Shown here in pieces: positions 16,548 through 24,767 of a stretch of DNA of 64,000 nt. The position numbers were made by a program, and so were the translations under genes. Below the pieces are notes generated by a model, which was not told where the DNA came from, searched no databases, and saw nothing but the letters and a program-made list of their open reading frames with translations. The stretch's first letter is position 1, and each line of letters starts with the position of its first letter. This stretch comes from Clostridium aestuarii. Lineage in GTDB: Bacteria; Bacillota; Clostridia; Clostridiales; Clostridiaceae. The DNA is taken from the NCBI RefSeq assembly GCF_026735135.1, contig NZ_JAPQER010000002.1, forward strand, positions 124,001 to 188,000. The letters run 5' to 3'.

Positions 16548-18152
16548 ATGAATAATATAGAAATTTTAGATTCTACACTAAGAGATGGAGGATACGTAAA
16601 TAATTGGAGGTTTAATTCTTATACGGCATCTAAAATAGTAAAATCATTAAATCAAGCTAACATTGATATAGTAGAGTTAGGTTATGTTAATGATACAAAA
16701 GGAGCCTCAATAGATTCTACGTTATTTAGTAATATAGAAGATATAAAAAAGATCTTATATACAAACAATACCAGTAGATATGTAGTAATGATTAATTATG
16801 GAGATGTAAATATAGAAAAGGTACAATATAATCAAGAGATATTTGGTATAAGGTTAGCATTTCATAAAAAAAATTGGAAAAAAGCTCTAATTGATGCTAA
16901 AAACTTAATAGAATTAGGATATAATGTGCTTATACAACCAATGCTTACTATAAATTACTCTGATATAGAGTTATTACAATTAATTAATGAATGTAATAAA
17001 CTTAATATATATGCATTTTATATAGTAGATAGTTTTGGTTCAATGAGACAAGAGGAAGTTTTAAGATTAGCTTATTTAATAGATAATAATTTGAATAAAG
17101 AAGTAAGAATTGGATTACATTGTCATAATAATTTGCAACTTGCCTACTCTAATTCGATAAAGTTTATTGAATCAATTTATAATAGAAACTTAATAGTTGA
17201 TACTTCTGTTTTGGGAATGGGTAGAGGTGCTGGTAATTTAAACACTGAACTTTTTGCTGACTATTTAATTCGAGTTTGTGGAAAAAATTATAAAATACAA
17301 CCCTTGTTAGACATTATAGATAGCAACTTGAGTATTATATATAGGGATAATTATTGGGGGTATTCTGTTGGTCATTACATTTCAGCTATATATAATTGTC
17401 ATCCTAATTATGCAACTTATTTAGTGGAAAAGAAGACTTTATCGATTAATAAGATTGAACAAATAGTTAAAGCAATTAAAGATGAAAAAAGAGCAAATTA
17501 CGATAAGAAATATATAGAAAATTTATATACAAAATATAATTCTCAAACTGATACAGTAAAAAGTATGATTAAAAATCTTGAAAATTATATAAAAGATAAT
17601 GAGGTATTATTGATAGCACCTGGAAAAAGCCTATTAGATTATAAAGAAAAAATAAAATCATTTATGAATAGCAGAAATCTCATAGGAATATCAGTAAATC
17701 ATATTTCTGATATAGTTAATACGGATTTTTACTTTTTTAGTAATGAAAAAAGATATAATGAGTATATTAATCAAATAAATCAATTAAAAATAGATAATAA
17801 AATAATTACAACATCTAATTTAAAAGATTTTAACTCAATATTAGTAAATTATAAAGAGTTGTTAGGAATTACACATGAAGCTAAAGATAATTCAAGTATT
17901 ATGCTATTAAATTTATTGAACAAATTAAAAGTAAAAAAAGTATATATTGCGGGAATTGATGGCTATGATTATAGTGAAAATAGCTATATATCAAACAATA
18001 TGGAGTTAGCGTATAGTAAAGAAAGAGTTAAAAATTTAAATAAAGATATTAAGTTAGAACTATTTAATATAAAAAATAATTTGGAGATTGAGTTTATAAC
18101 ACCATCAAGATTTGATTTGCCTACATATATGAAAGAAGTAGCCGTAGATTAG
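16548..18152 (+). CDS. HMGL-like aldolase with C-terminal DUF115-like domain
   Basis: The 534-residue protein starts at ATG 16548 with AAGGAGG (16535-16541) upstream. The N-terminal part (about 1-280) is an HMGL-like TIM barrel: EILDSTLRDGGY with the metal-binding Asp, LHCHNNLQLAYSNS with the HxH ligands, and LGMGRGAGNLNTEL as in isopropylmalate synthase and hydroxy-oxovalerate aldolase relatives. Such enzymes make or break C-C bonds next to a keto acid. The C-terminal part (about 345-534) contains LLIAPGKSLLDY, reminiscent of the SAGPSL segment of Maf. Between a CMP-sugar-acid synthetase and a glycosyltransferase, it probably makes the keto-acid sugar (inference). Confidence 0.8.
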   Translation: MNNIEILDSTLRDGGYVNNWRFNSYTASKIVKSLNQANIDIVELGYVNDTKGASIDSTLFSNIEDIKKILYTNNTSRYVVMINYGDVNIEKVQYNQEIFGIRLAFHKKNWKKALIDAKNLIELGYNVLIQPMLTINYSDIELLQLINECNKLNIYAFYIVDSFGSMRQEEVLRLAYLIDNNLNKEVRIGLHCHNNLQLAYSNSIKFIESIYNRNLIVDTSVLGMGRGAGNLNTELFADYLIRVCGKNYKIQPLLDIIDSNLSIIYRDNYWGYSVGHYISAIYNCHPNYATYLVEKKTLSINKIEQIVKAIKDEKRANYDKKYIENLYTKYNSQTDTVKSMIKNLENYIKDNEVLLIAPGKSLLDYKEKIKSFMNSRNLIGISVNHISDIVNTDFYFFSNEKRYNEYINQINQLKIDNKIITTSNLKDFNSILVNYKELLGITHEAKDNSSIMLLNLLNKLKVKKVYIAGIDGYDYSENSYISNNMELAYSKERVKNLNKDIKLELFNIKNNLEIEFITPSRFDLPTYMKEVAVD

Positions 18153-18298
18153 AGTGTGAAATTATATTTAATTTTTTACTAGATTACGAAAATTTGTAAA
18201 TAGATTAATGAGTATAATAAGTAAAATTATTATTTTTAGCAACAACTCTTATTAAGTAGATATATTTATAATTATTTAAAACTTTAAAGGAGCATGAC

Positions 18299-19342
18299 AT
18301 GTTAAGCTTATGTATGATAGTAAAAAATGAAGAAGAAAATTTAAAAGAGTGCCTAGAAAAATTAGAATTATACATAGATGATATAGTGATTATAGATACA
18401 GGTTCTACTGACAAAACAAAAGAAATAGCAGCTGAATTTACAGATGAAATTTATGATTTTAAGTGGTGTAATGATTTTGCTGCGGCAAGAAATTTCTCGC
18501 TTTCAAAGGCATCAAATGATTGGATATTAGTAATAGATGCAGATGAAATTCTCACTGAGTTTTGTTTACAGAGAATTATAAAATTTATTGAGAATAAAAA
18601 TAATCAACGAACAGTAGGAAGAATAAAAATAGTTAATTTATTTGAAGAAAAAATAGGAATAGAAAGAGTTAGTAGGATTTTTAATAGAAATTACTATCAT
18701 TATGAAGGAATTGTTCATGAGCAGGTTACATCTTTAAATAGTAAGAATTATAAAACAGCAGATGTAGATATTATTGTAGAACATATGGGATATACACAAG
18801 AAATGGTTCACAGAAAAGATAAAATTAAAAGAAATATTACACTTTTGAATAAGATATTAATGGACAATCCAGATGATTCTTACATATATTATCAGTTAGG
18901 TAAAGCTTACTATATGGAAAAAGATTATACTGAAGCTTGTAATAATTTTATTAAGGCACTAAATTTACTATCAAATTATGCATATGAATATGTAGAAGAT
19001 TTAGTAGAAAGTTATGGTTATGCTTTAACAAATTGTGGAAGATTTAACGATGCACTTGTAATACAACAATATGGTATATATTATGATACTTCACCCGATT
19101 ATAATTTTCTAATGGGACTTATATATATGAACAATGCAAAATTTGCTTTAGCTGTAGAAAGTTTTATAAAATGCATTGGAAATAATGAAGGAAAAATATA
19201 CGGTATTAATTCTTATTTACCTAATTATAATATAGGTATCATTTTTGAGTGTTTAGGATATAGGGAAGAATGCTTAGAATATTATAGAAAATGTGATGAC
19301 TATCAACCAGCAGTAAAAAGAATAAAGACATTGTTAAACTAA
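18299..19342 (+). CDS. GT2 family glycosyltransferase with TPR-like C-terminus
   Basis: A 347-residue cytoplasmic GT-A fold glycosyltransferase. MLSLCMIVKNEEENLKECL at the N-terminus, DTGSTDKT (about 37-44), the DAD metal-binding motif in LVIDADEIL (about 78-86) and a helical repeat half (about 190-345) with TPR-like spacing are typical. The family includes enzymes that glycosylate peptides and flagellin. It has AAAGGAG before ATG 18299 and a separate leader of 146 nt from the aldolase gene. It lies directly upstream of a flagellin gene, so flagellin or its attached sugar is the likely acceptor (inference). Confidence 0.85.
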   Translation: MLSLCMIVKNEEENLKECLEKLELYIDDIVIIDTGSTDKTKEIAAEFTDEIYDFKWCNDFAAARNFSLSKASNDWILVIDADEILTEFCLQRIIKFIENKNNQRTVGRIKIVNLFEEKIGIERVSRIFNRNYYHYEGIVHEQVTSLNSKNYKTADVDIIVEHMGYTQEMVHRKDKIKRNITLLNKILMDNPDDSYIYYQLGKAYYMEKDYTEACNNFIKALNLLSNYAYEYVEDLVESYGYALTNCGRFNDALVIQQYGIYYDTSPDYNFLMGLIYMNNAKFALAVESFIKCIGNNEGKIYGINSYLPNYNIGIIFECLGYREECLEYYRKCDDYQPAVKRIKTLLN

Positions 19343-19391
19343 AAATTGTTTGTAATTAATTAAAATAAATTAAATATGAAGGTTCAGGATG

Positions 19392-19447
19392 AGTCGTTAT
19401 TTTCTTTCAAATATCAGGATGATATGAAAGAAGGTAACGACTTTTCT
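19392..19447 (+). ncRNA. Structured RNA element H4: long hairpin with AGGAT loop
   Basis: Stem of 8 bp AGTCGTTA/TAACGACT (19392-19399, 19435-19442), two T-G pairs, 7 bp TTCTTTC/GAAAGAA, an AA bulge, then ATATC/GATAT capped by AGGAT (19416-19420). TTTTC follows. It is 50 nt after the glycosyltransferase stop, so it may be its terminator. The AUAUCAGGAUGAUAU top closely fits a CsrA hairpin. Architecture is shared with H2 near csrA 2. Confidence 0.55.
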
Positions 19448-19540
19448 TTGTATATATTTAACAAATCAGGAAGGCGGGTGGTGTAAAAGGGTGCTAAGGC
19501 ACATGTGAAGGGGAATTTATTATTTAAGTAATAAGAATCA

Positions 19541-19566
19541 ACAGATAGAAAGGGAAGTCTATCTGT
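19541..19566 (+). promoter_or_regulatory. Candidate CsrA-binding hairpin, flagellinolysin 2 leader
   Basis: Perfect 9-bp stem ACAGATAGA/TCTATCTGT with loop AAGGGAAG, nearly the same loop as in the first flagellinolysin leader. CAAGGAGG follows at 19576-19583, then ATG 19593. The whole leader from 19381 contains about six GGA motifs. Confidence 0.65.
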
Positions 19567-19592
19567 AAAGTATTTCAAGGAGGTAAAAACAT

Positions 19593-21452
19593 ATGATAAT
19601 TAATCACAATATGAATGCATTAAATGCTCATAGAAATATGATGAACAATGTAGGCAGAGCAGGAAAAACTATGGAAAAATTATCTTCAGGTTTAAGAATA
19701 AACAGAGCTGGAGATGACGCAGCAGGACTTGCTATTTCTGAAAAAATGAGAGGTCAAATTAGAGGGCTTGACCAAGCATCAAGAAATGCTCAAGATGGTA
19801 TTTCAATGATTCAAACTGCTGAAGGTGCTTTAAATGAAACACACTCAATTCTTCAAAGAATGAGAGAGTTAGCAACTCAAGCGGGTAGCGATACTAACAA
19901 TGATGATGATAGAGGTCAAATCCAAAATGAAATAAACCAATTAACTTCTGAAATCAACAGAATAGGTAACACTACTGAGTTTAATACTAAAAAGCTTTTA
20001 AGTTCAGGTGTATCTAATGAAGTTAAAGATAATATTTTAACTGGGCTTAAAAGTGGATGGCTTGAAGCAGCAGAACAACTTATTGGAGATAAGTTTGGTT
20101 TAACAGGCAAAGATACTACACAGTTGAAAATTGTTTTAGAACCTAAGGCTGAATATGGCGAACTTGCTCATGTAGGTGGAACTTCATCAGTATTAGAATT
20201 AAATATAGATACTACTGATTTTACACCAGGTGATGGAGAAAACGGTACTAATATTCATGGTGAATTATTTAATGACCGTATTATAGCTCATGAAATGACA
20301 CATGCTGTTATGGACGATGCTCTTGGCATAAATAAAATGAATGATCTTCATGCTAATAATAAGGTTTGGTTTATAGAAGGTACTGCTGAATTTATACCTG
20401 GTGCCGATGACAGACTAAAATCAGTTGTAGGAACAGCAGGATCCATAGATGATACTAAAGTAACAAATCTAGTAAATAGAGCTAAAGATTTATTAGATGG
20501 AGCAAATTGGACAGGCAGTGATGAAGATTATGCAGCTGGATATGTTATTACTAAATTTTTAGATAACAAATTAGAAGCTAATGGTAAAACTATGGCAGAT
20601 CTTATGGGTGACATAAAGACTTCAGCATCAGGTGGTAGTGCTGCATTAGAGACGGCTATTGTAGGTAATACAGTTTTTACATCTTTTGCTGATTTTAAAG
20701 CAGGCTTTGAAACTGATGCAGCTAAGTATATAAAGAAACAAGGGACTTATTCAGGAAATGGTATTACTTTAAATTTTGGAACAACTGAAAATGATATGGG
20801 TTCTGTTGCTGGTTCTGATCACAGAGGGGCAACTGACTTAAATGCAGCAGGTGTAGTTGATGAAACAGGACTTACATCTACAGAACAACCACTTCAGCAT
20901 TTTGAAGTTATATGGCCTGATGAAAATTCTTCTTCTGGAGAAGTAACACTTCAAATAGGGGCAAATCAAGGACAAAGCTTTAACCTTCAACTAAAAGATA
21001 TGCGTGCAGCTGCTCTTAAAATAAGTGGAGGAGCAGGCAAGGAAGTAACATCTAAGGATGGAAGTGCTACTGCTAAATTTACTAAAATAGATAATGATGA
21101 CGCAAGTAAAGGTGTTACAAATGGAACAGAAAGTAAAGTGGTAGAGTATGCATTAGATGTTTCAACTCACGAAAATGCAACAGCTGCTATTGAAATTTAT
21201 GATGATGCTATAAATCAAGTATCTACATTTAGATCATCTTTAGGTGCTGCACAAAATAGATTAGAACATACTATTAATAACCTTAATAATACAAGTGAAA
21301 ACTTAACAGCAGCAGAATCAAGAGTTAGAGATGTTGACATGGCTAAAGCAATGATGGAATTCTCTAAAGATAACATTCTTCAACAAGCTGCTCAGGCAAT
21401 GCTTGCACAAGCTAAACAAGCTCCACAAGGGGTTCTTCAATTACTTAGGTAA
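19593..21452 (+). CDS. Second flagellinolysin (shorter)
   Basis: A 619-residue flagellin with an internal peptidase. The N-terminal D0/D1 (1-145) passes directly, without a Pro-rich linker, into the peptidase domain (about 150-450). This domain has HEMTH at 233-237 and IEGTAEF, in which Glu262 is the likely third zinc ligand. Then come a short connecting part ([20 protein letters not shown]) and the C-terminal D1/D0 ending QGVLQLLR. All zinc ligands and Glu234 are present. The peptidase is clearly related to that of the 1148-residue flagellin but diverged, so specificity may differ. Start ATG 19593 follows CAAGGAGG by 9 nt. A terminator-like hairpin follows the gene. Confidence 0.93.
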   Translation: MIINHNMNALNAHRNMMNNVGRAGKTMEKLSSGLRINRAGDDAAGLAISEKMRGQIRGLDQASRNAQDGISMIQTAEGALNETHSILQRMRELATQAGSDTNNDDDRGQIQNEINQLTSEINRIGNTTEFNTKKLLSSGVSNEVKDNILTGLKSGWLEAAEQLIGDKFGLTGKDTTQLKIVLEPKAEYGELAHVGGTSSVLELNIDTTDFTPGDGENGTNIHGELFNDRIIAHEMTHAVMDDALGINKMNDLHANNKVWFIEGTAEFIPGADDRLKSVVGTAGSIDDTKVTNLVNRAKDLLDGANWTGSDEDYAAGYVITKFLDNKLEANGKTMADLMGDIKTSASGGSAALETAIVGNTVFTSFADFKAGFETDAAKYIKKQGTYSGNGITLNFGTTENDMGSVAGSDHRGATDLNAAGVVDETGLTSTEQPLQHFEVIWPDENSSSGEVTLQIGANQGQSFNLQLKDMRAAALKISGGAGKEVTSKDGSATAKFTKIDNDDASKGVTNGTESKVVEYALDVSTHENATAAIEIYDDAINQVSTFRSSLGAAQNRLEHTINNLNNTSENLTAAESRVRDVDMAKAMMEFSKDNILQQAAQAMLAQAKQAPQGVLQLLR

Positions 21453-21462
21453 TTGAGGTAAG

Positions 21463-21499
21463 CAGTGACTTAAGGAACGGAATTTCTTTACTGATTTTT
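21463..21499 (+). terminator. Terminator after flagellinolysin 2
   Basis: CAGT (21463-21466) pairs with ACTG (21490-21493), with an inner 6-bp stem in AAGGAA/TTCTTT, followed by six T. A bulge makes it imperfect. Confidence 0.55.
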
Positions 21500-21542
21500 T
21501 AAAATTATATACTAGAGTGTAATTTTAATTTAAGTAAAATGT

Positions 21543-21573
21543 AAACTACAGAGCTAGACTTTGTAGTTTCTTT
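21543..21573 (+). terminator. Second terminator-like hairpin
   Basis: AAACTACA (21543-21550) pairs with TGTAGTTT (21562-21569), then CTTTT. Confidence 0.55.
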
Positions 21574-21627
21574 TATGTTTAAAGGAAGTGAAATGTGGTA
21601 AAATAAGTCTTAAGAAGAGGTGAAAAA

Positions 21628-21692
21628 ATGGAGAAAAATTTAATGTGACTGGAAATTGTATGCCAAATAAATATTTTATGGTTGGTATATAA
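21628..21692 (+). pseudogene. 5' remnant of an AAA-ATPase-like (DUF1703 family) gene
   Basis: AAGAGGTGA and ATG 21628 open a frame that stops after six codons (MEKNLM). Shifting by one base in the A-run after codon 2 gives FNVTGNCMPNKYFMVGI and a stop at 21690-21692. That sequence resembles the conserved start of the clostridial AAA-ATPase-like/PD-(D/E)XK family (M-E-K-x-F-N-V-T-G-x-C-x-P). Everything beyond, including the P-loop, is missing. It is a decayed fragment with one frameshift and a large deletion; these genes are often multicopy and mobile in clostridia. Confidence 0.55.
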
Positions 21693-21757
21693 AAAAATAA
21701 TAATATTATGGAATTTATAGAAGAAAAATAGAAAAAATCAAAATAGGAGGTGTTTGC

Positions 21758-22009
21758 ATGAATGAAAGAGAAGAATTAATAGAAGAGCTATTGCAAGAGT
21801 TTAAGCTTGTAAAGTATAGACAGAAGATGCTGGATATCATGGAGAAAAAGTTGTTCCAAATGAGATGTTTAGCAAAGCAAGTTAAGCAGGAAAACCTTAC
21901 TGAAAAAGAGATACAAGTATTAAATGCTAGGGTAAATAACTTAGCACAGCAGGTTAGAGCATTAGATGGTGAAAGTAGAAGAAAAGAAGATAAAAGAATA
22001 CTTGAATGA
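21758..22009 (+). CDS. Hypothetical coiled-coil protein
   Basis: An 83-residue, highly charged product with heptad-like leucines throughout (EELIEELLQEFKLVKYRQK and following), no membrane segment, one cysteine. ATG 21758 follows AGGAGGTG at good spacing. Function not recognised. It stands alone between a flagellinolysin and the minor flagellin, upstream of the latter's sigma-28 type promoter. It might be a small adaptor or chaperone for a flagellar protein, but only its position supports that. Confidence 0.75.
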   Translation: MNEREELIEELLQEFKLVKYRQKMLDIMEKKLFQMRCLAKQVKQENLTEKEIQVLNARVNNLAQQVRALDGESRRKEDKRILE

Positions 22010-22080
22010 GCATCAGTGGTAAGGCAGTAGCTGATGGTGCTTTATATTTTTGCTTGGGTAATTACATATATAAATGGTAC

Positions 22081-22107
22081 TAAAGTATTAAATTATAAAT
22101 ACGATAA
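22081..22107 (+). promoter_or_regulatory. Sigma-28 type promoter for the minor flagellin
   Basis: TAAAG at 22081-22085 and CGATAA at 22102-22107, the exact form found upstream of fliS and csrA 2. The leader to ATG 22146 would be only about 30 nt and has no GGA hairpin. Confidence 0.7.
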
Positions 22108-22145
22108 TATCTTTAGAGTATAATGATTAAAATGGAGTTGATAAT

Positions 22146-23045
22146 ATGAGATTAAGTCATAACCTAGCTTCTCTTAATATATATAGAGAATATAATAAAG
22201 CGTTGCAAAGACAGAGTGGTGCTTTAAATAGAATATCATCTGGATACAAGATAAATAGTGCAAAGGATAATCCTAATGCTATAGCAAACAGCGAAAGAAT
22301 GAGGATGCAGTTAAGAGGACTTCAAGCAGCTCAAAAAAATGCTCAAGATGGTGTTAGTATGCTTCAGACAGCGGATGGAGGAATTAGCAATATAACATCT
22401 ATGCTTCAAAGAGTAAGAGAACTTACTGTAAAAGCGGGTAGTGGTGCTAATAATTCTGAAGATGTAGAGATTATCCAAAAAGAAATTAATCAAATGATAG
22501 AAGGTATTGATGATATAGCTAAAAATACAGAATTTAATGGGGTAGCTTTATTAAATGCAGAAAAAAATCCAAATGTTATTTATGATAATAATAGTCCGAG
22601 TAAAATATTGAGTATGCCTATAGGTGCTAATGTTGGTGAAAAAGTGGATATACCAATGTATGATATATCTAGCAATAATATAGGTGGCGAAAACAATTCA
22701 TTAAATAAATTAAATACTAATGCTGATGCTTCAGGAGGAATTTTAAATTTAGGCGTAGATGAAGCATTATCTGTAATAGATGGAGCAATAGATGGTGTGT
22801 TAGGGGTACAAAGCAAATATGGTGCGTTAGAAAACAGATTTGAAAGTACCTATAATAAAACAGGAGAAATACATGATAATATACAAGGAGCAGAAAGTAA
22901 AATAAGAGATGCAGATATAGCCGAAGAAATGATAGAATTTACTAGAAATAATATTTTGAGTGAAGCGGGAAATGCAATGATGGTACAGTCAAATAAGTTT
23001 CCACAGGATATTTTAAGAATATTAGAAAATGTAAGGTCCAGATAA
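22146..23045 (+). CDS. Divergent minor flagellin
   Basis: A 299-residue flagellin-family protein with a different start (MRLSHNLASLNIYREYNKAL) and a different C-terminal signature (NAMMVQSNKFPQDILRILEN) from the four large flagellins. D0/D1 helices (about 1-140 and 210-295) and a short middle are intact. Such forms are minor filament proteins in clostridia. Unlike the other flagellin genes it has no leader hairpin and a weak TGGAG ribosome site, so its regulation appears to be transcriptional through sigma-28 only (inference). A terminator overlaps the end of the gene. Confidence 0.9.
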   Translation: MRLSHNLASLNIYREYNKALQRQSGALNRISSGYKINSAKDNPNAIANSERMRMQLRGLQAAQKNAQDGVSMLQTADGGISNITSMLQRVRELTVKAGSGANNSEDVEIIQKEINQMIEGIDDIAKNTEFNGVALLNAEKNPNVIYDNNSPSKILSMPIGANVGEKVDIPMYDISSNNIGGENNSLNKLNTNADASGGILNLGVDEALSVIDGAIDGVLGVQSKYGALENRFESTYNKTGEIHDNIQGAESKIRDADIAEEMIEFTRNNILSEAGNAMMVQSNKFPQDILRILENVRSR

Positions 23046-23072
23046 GCTGTTATGGTTTGTCTGGATATTTTT
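23035..23072 (+). terminator. Terminator of the minor flagellin gene
   Basis: TCCAGA (23037-23042) pairs with TCTGGA (23060-23065) and is followed by TATTTTTA. The left arm lies over the last codon and stop. Confidence 0.6.
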
Positions 23073-23191
23073 ATTGAAAAAATTGAAATTTACAGCAAAA
23101 TATTGTAAAATAATAATGGTATTAAAACTGAGTATAAAGTGAAAATAGTAGCTAGCATGATATATAGAATGGGAATTATTTTGTTAGATAT

Positions 23192-23267
23192 AAACCAGTA
23201 TAATTAGTTATTGATGCTTTGAGTATTACCAAGTAGTTAATAATTAGTTGTTCTGGTTTTTGTTTTT
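23192..23267 (+). terminator. Large hairpin with T-tracts in the 550-bp gap before flgB
   Basis: A 21-bp stem (23192-23212 with 23239-23259; one T-T mismatch and three G-T pairs) encloses a 26-nt loop and is followed by TTTTGTTTTT. The gap 23046-23598 contains no gene otherwise. A TAAAG at 23133 has no well-spaced -10, so I call no sigma-28 promoter there. This hairpin insulates the large flagellar operon from the flagellin island. Confidence 0.6.
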
Positions 23268-23598
23268 AATAATAGAAAAATATAGGCATTAATACATGAA
23301 AATTTTAATACTAATAAAATTTGAATTAAAGTATGCGTGATTTAATTTAAAATTTAATTTTATATAAAAAATATTTAAAACTATTTAAAAATATTTAATG
23401 ATGTTATATAATATTAGAAGAAGACATATTTGTATAGAAACAACTAATTAATGTAAAAAATATGTTGTGTAATGTTAGAAAATGCTAAATGGTTTTAACA
23501 AATGATAAAATCAGACATAAAAATAAGAAAAAATGTATGTCAAGAAGGAATTTAGTAGTTTTTTGTATAATATATATAGTAACAAAGGGGAGGATTTA

Positions 23599-24006
23599 AT
23601 GAACATAGGAAATATATCTGAAAGTCAAAAAACATATGACATTTTAAAAAGAGGTTTAGATGCTTCGGCAACTAGAGAAAAAGTTATAGTTAATAATATA
23701 GCTAACGTTAATACTAAAGGTTATAAAAAAAATTATGTTACATTTGAAGATACGTTAAAAGAATCTAAGAATGAACTTGAATTGAAAAAAACCAATAGAA
23801 AACACATTAGTAATAACGATAGTGATTATGGCGAAATTAACATAAAAAGAGATGAAAGTACAAGTATGAAAAAAGATGGTAATAATGTAGACATAGATAA
23901 TGAGATGGTTAACTTAGCAGCTAATAATCTTAAATATAATGCGTTGGTAACTGAATTAAATTCGAGAATGTCAATGACAAAATATGTAATAACAGGAGGA
24001 AGGTAA
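23599..24006 (+). CDS. flgB: Flagellar basal-body rod protein FlgB
   Basis: FlgB is a proximal rod component exported by the flagellar apparatus. The 135-residue protein has the rod/hook N-terminal signature ([16 protein letters not shown], about 30-45) and a C-terminal amphipathic helix. I start at ATG 23599 after GGGGAGGA; an in-frame ATG at 23533 would add 22 residues with no ribosome site. It is the first gene of the large flagellar operon; flgC follows after one base. Confidence 0.95.
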   Translation: MNIGNISESQKTYDILKRGLDASATREKVIVNNIANVNTKGYKKNYVTFEDTLKESKNELELKKTNRKHISNNDSDYGEINIKRDESTSMKKDGNNVDIDNEMVNLAANNLKYNALVTELNSRMSMTKYVITGGR

Positions 24007-24007
24007 T

Positions 24008-24439
24008 ATGAGTTGTTTCAATTCTCTTAGAATAAGTGCTAGCGGACTTTCAGCTGAGAGGCTTAGGATGGATACTGTTGCGTCTAATATAGCAAATGTT
24101 TCCACAACAAGAGGCGAAAATGGACAACCTTATAGAAGGAAAGTTGCTGTTTTTGAAGAAAATTTGAGTAATGAATTAAACAAATCTACAAATTCTTATG
24201 AATCTAAGTTAAAAGGGGTCAGGGCTGTAGGAATTGAAGAAGATCAATCGCCTTTAAGAAGAGTTTATGATCCTTCACACCCAGATGCAGATGAAGAAGG
24301 ATATGTTCTAATGCCTAATGTCAATATCTTAAATGAGATGGCGGACATGATGGTGGCATATCGTGCCTTTGAAGCGAATGTTACTGCAATGAATTCAGAA
24401 AAAAGTATGTTTATGAAAGCACTTCAAATAGGTAGATAG
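24008..24439 (+). CDS. flgC: Flagellar basal-body rod protein FlgC
   Basis: Rod protein of 143 residues. [20 protein letters not shown] and ANVSTTRG near the N-terminus and [19 protein letters not shown] near the C-terminus are the FlgC family helices that pack in the rod. AGGAGG overlaps the end of flgB, and the stop is 11 nt before fliE. Length and order flgB-flgC-fliE are standard. Confidence 0.96.
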   Translation: MSCFNSLRISASGLSAERLRMDTVASNIANVSTTRGENGQPYRRKVAVFEENLSNELNKSTNSYESKLKGVRAVGIEEDQSPLRRVYDPSHPDADEEGYVLMPNVNILNEMADMMVAYRAFEANVTAMNSEKSMFMKALQIGR

Positions 24440-24450
24440 GAGAGAATATT

Positions 24451-24750
24451 ATGAAGATTAACGGATTTATTCCAAACACTAAGATATATTCAAAAAATGA
24501 AACAAAAGAAAAAAGTAAATTATCCAATGGTTCAGGATTTGCAAATGTTTTAAAGGAAAAATTAGATGAAGTTAATAATAAACAGTTGACCGCAGAAAAA
24601 ACAACTGAAGCTTTTGTAAAGGGTGAAGATGTAGATATTCATGAAGTTATGGTGAAAACTGCAGAGGCAGATATGGCATTGAAACTTACTGTACAGATAA
24701 GAAATAAACTTGTAGAGGGCTATCAAGAGCTGAATAGAATGCAGGTGTAA
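24451..24750 (+). CDS. fliE: Hook-basal body protein FliE
   Basis: FliE joins the MS ring to the rod. The 99-residue product has a variable N-terminus, then FANVLKEKLDEVNNKQ and EVMVKTAEADMALKLTVQIR, with a final YQELNRMQV, all typical of FliE. It is preceded by AGGAGAG and lies 17 nt before fliF. Confidence 0.95.
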   Translation: MKINGFIPNTKIYSKNETKEKSKLSNGSGFANVLKEKLDEVNNKQLTAEKTTEAFVKGEDVDIHEVMVKTAEADMALKLTVQIRNKLVEGYQELNRMQV

Positions 24751-24767
24751 TAGGGAGTGCTAAGTAA

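Noticed and set aside
23133..23160. Sixth sigma-28 promoter (TAAAG near 23133)
   Set aside because: The only -10-like sequence is two bases too far and lacks CGA.
23192..23267. Large hairpin before flgB as another CsrA element
   Set aside because: Its loop has no GGA; stem plus T-tracts fits a terminator.
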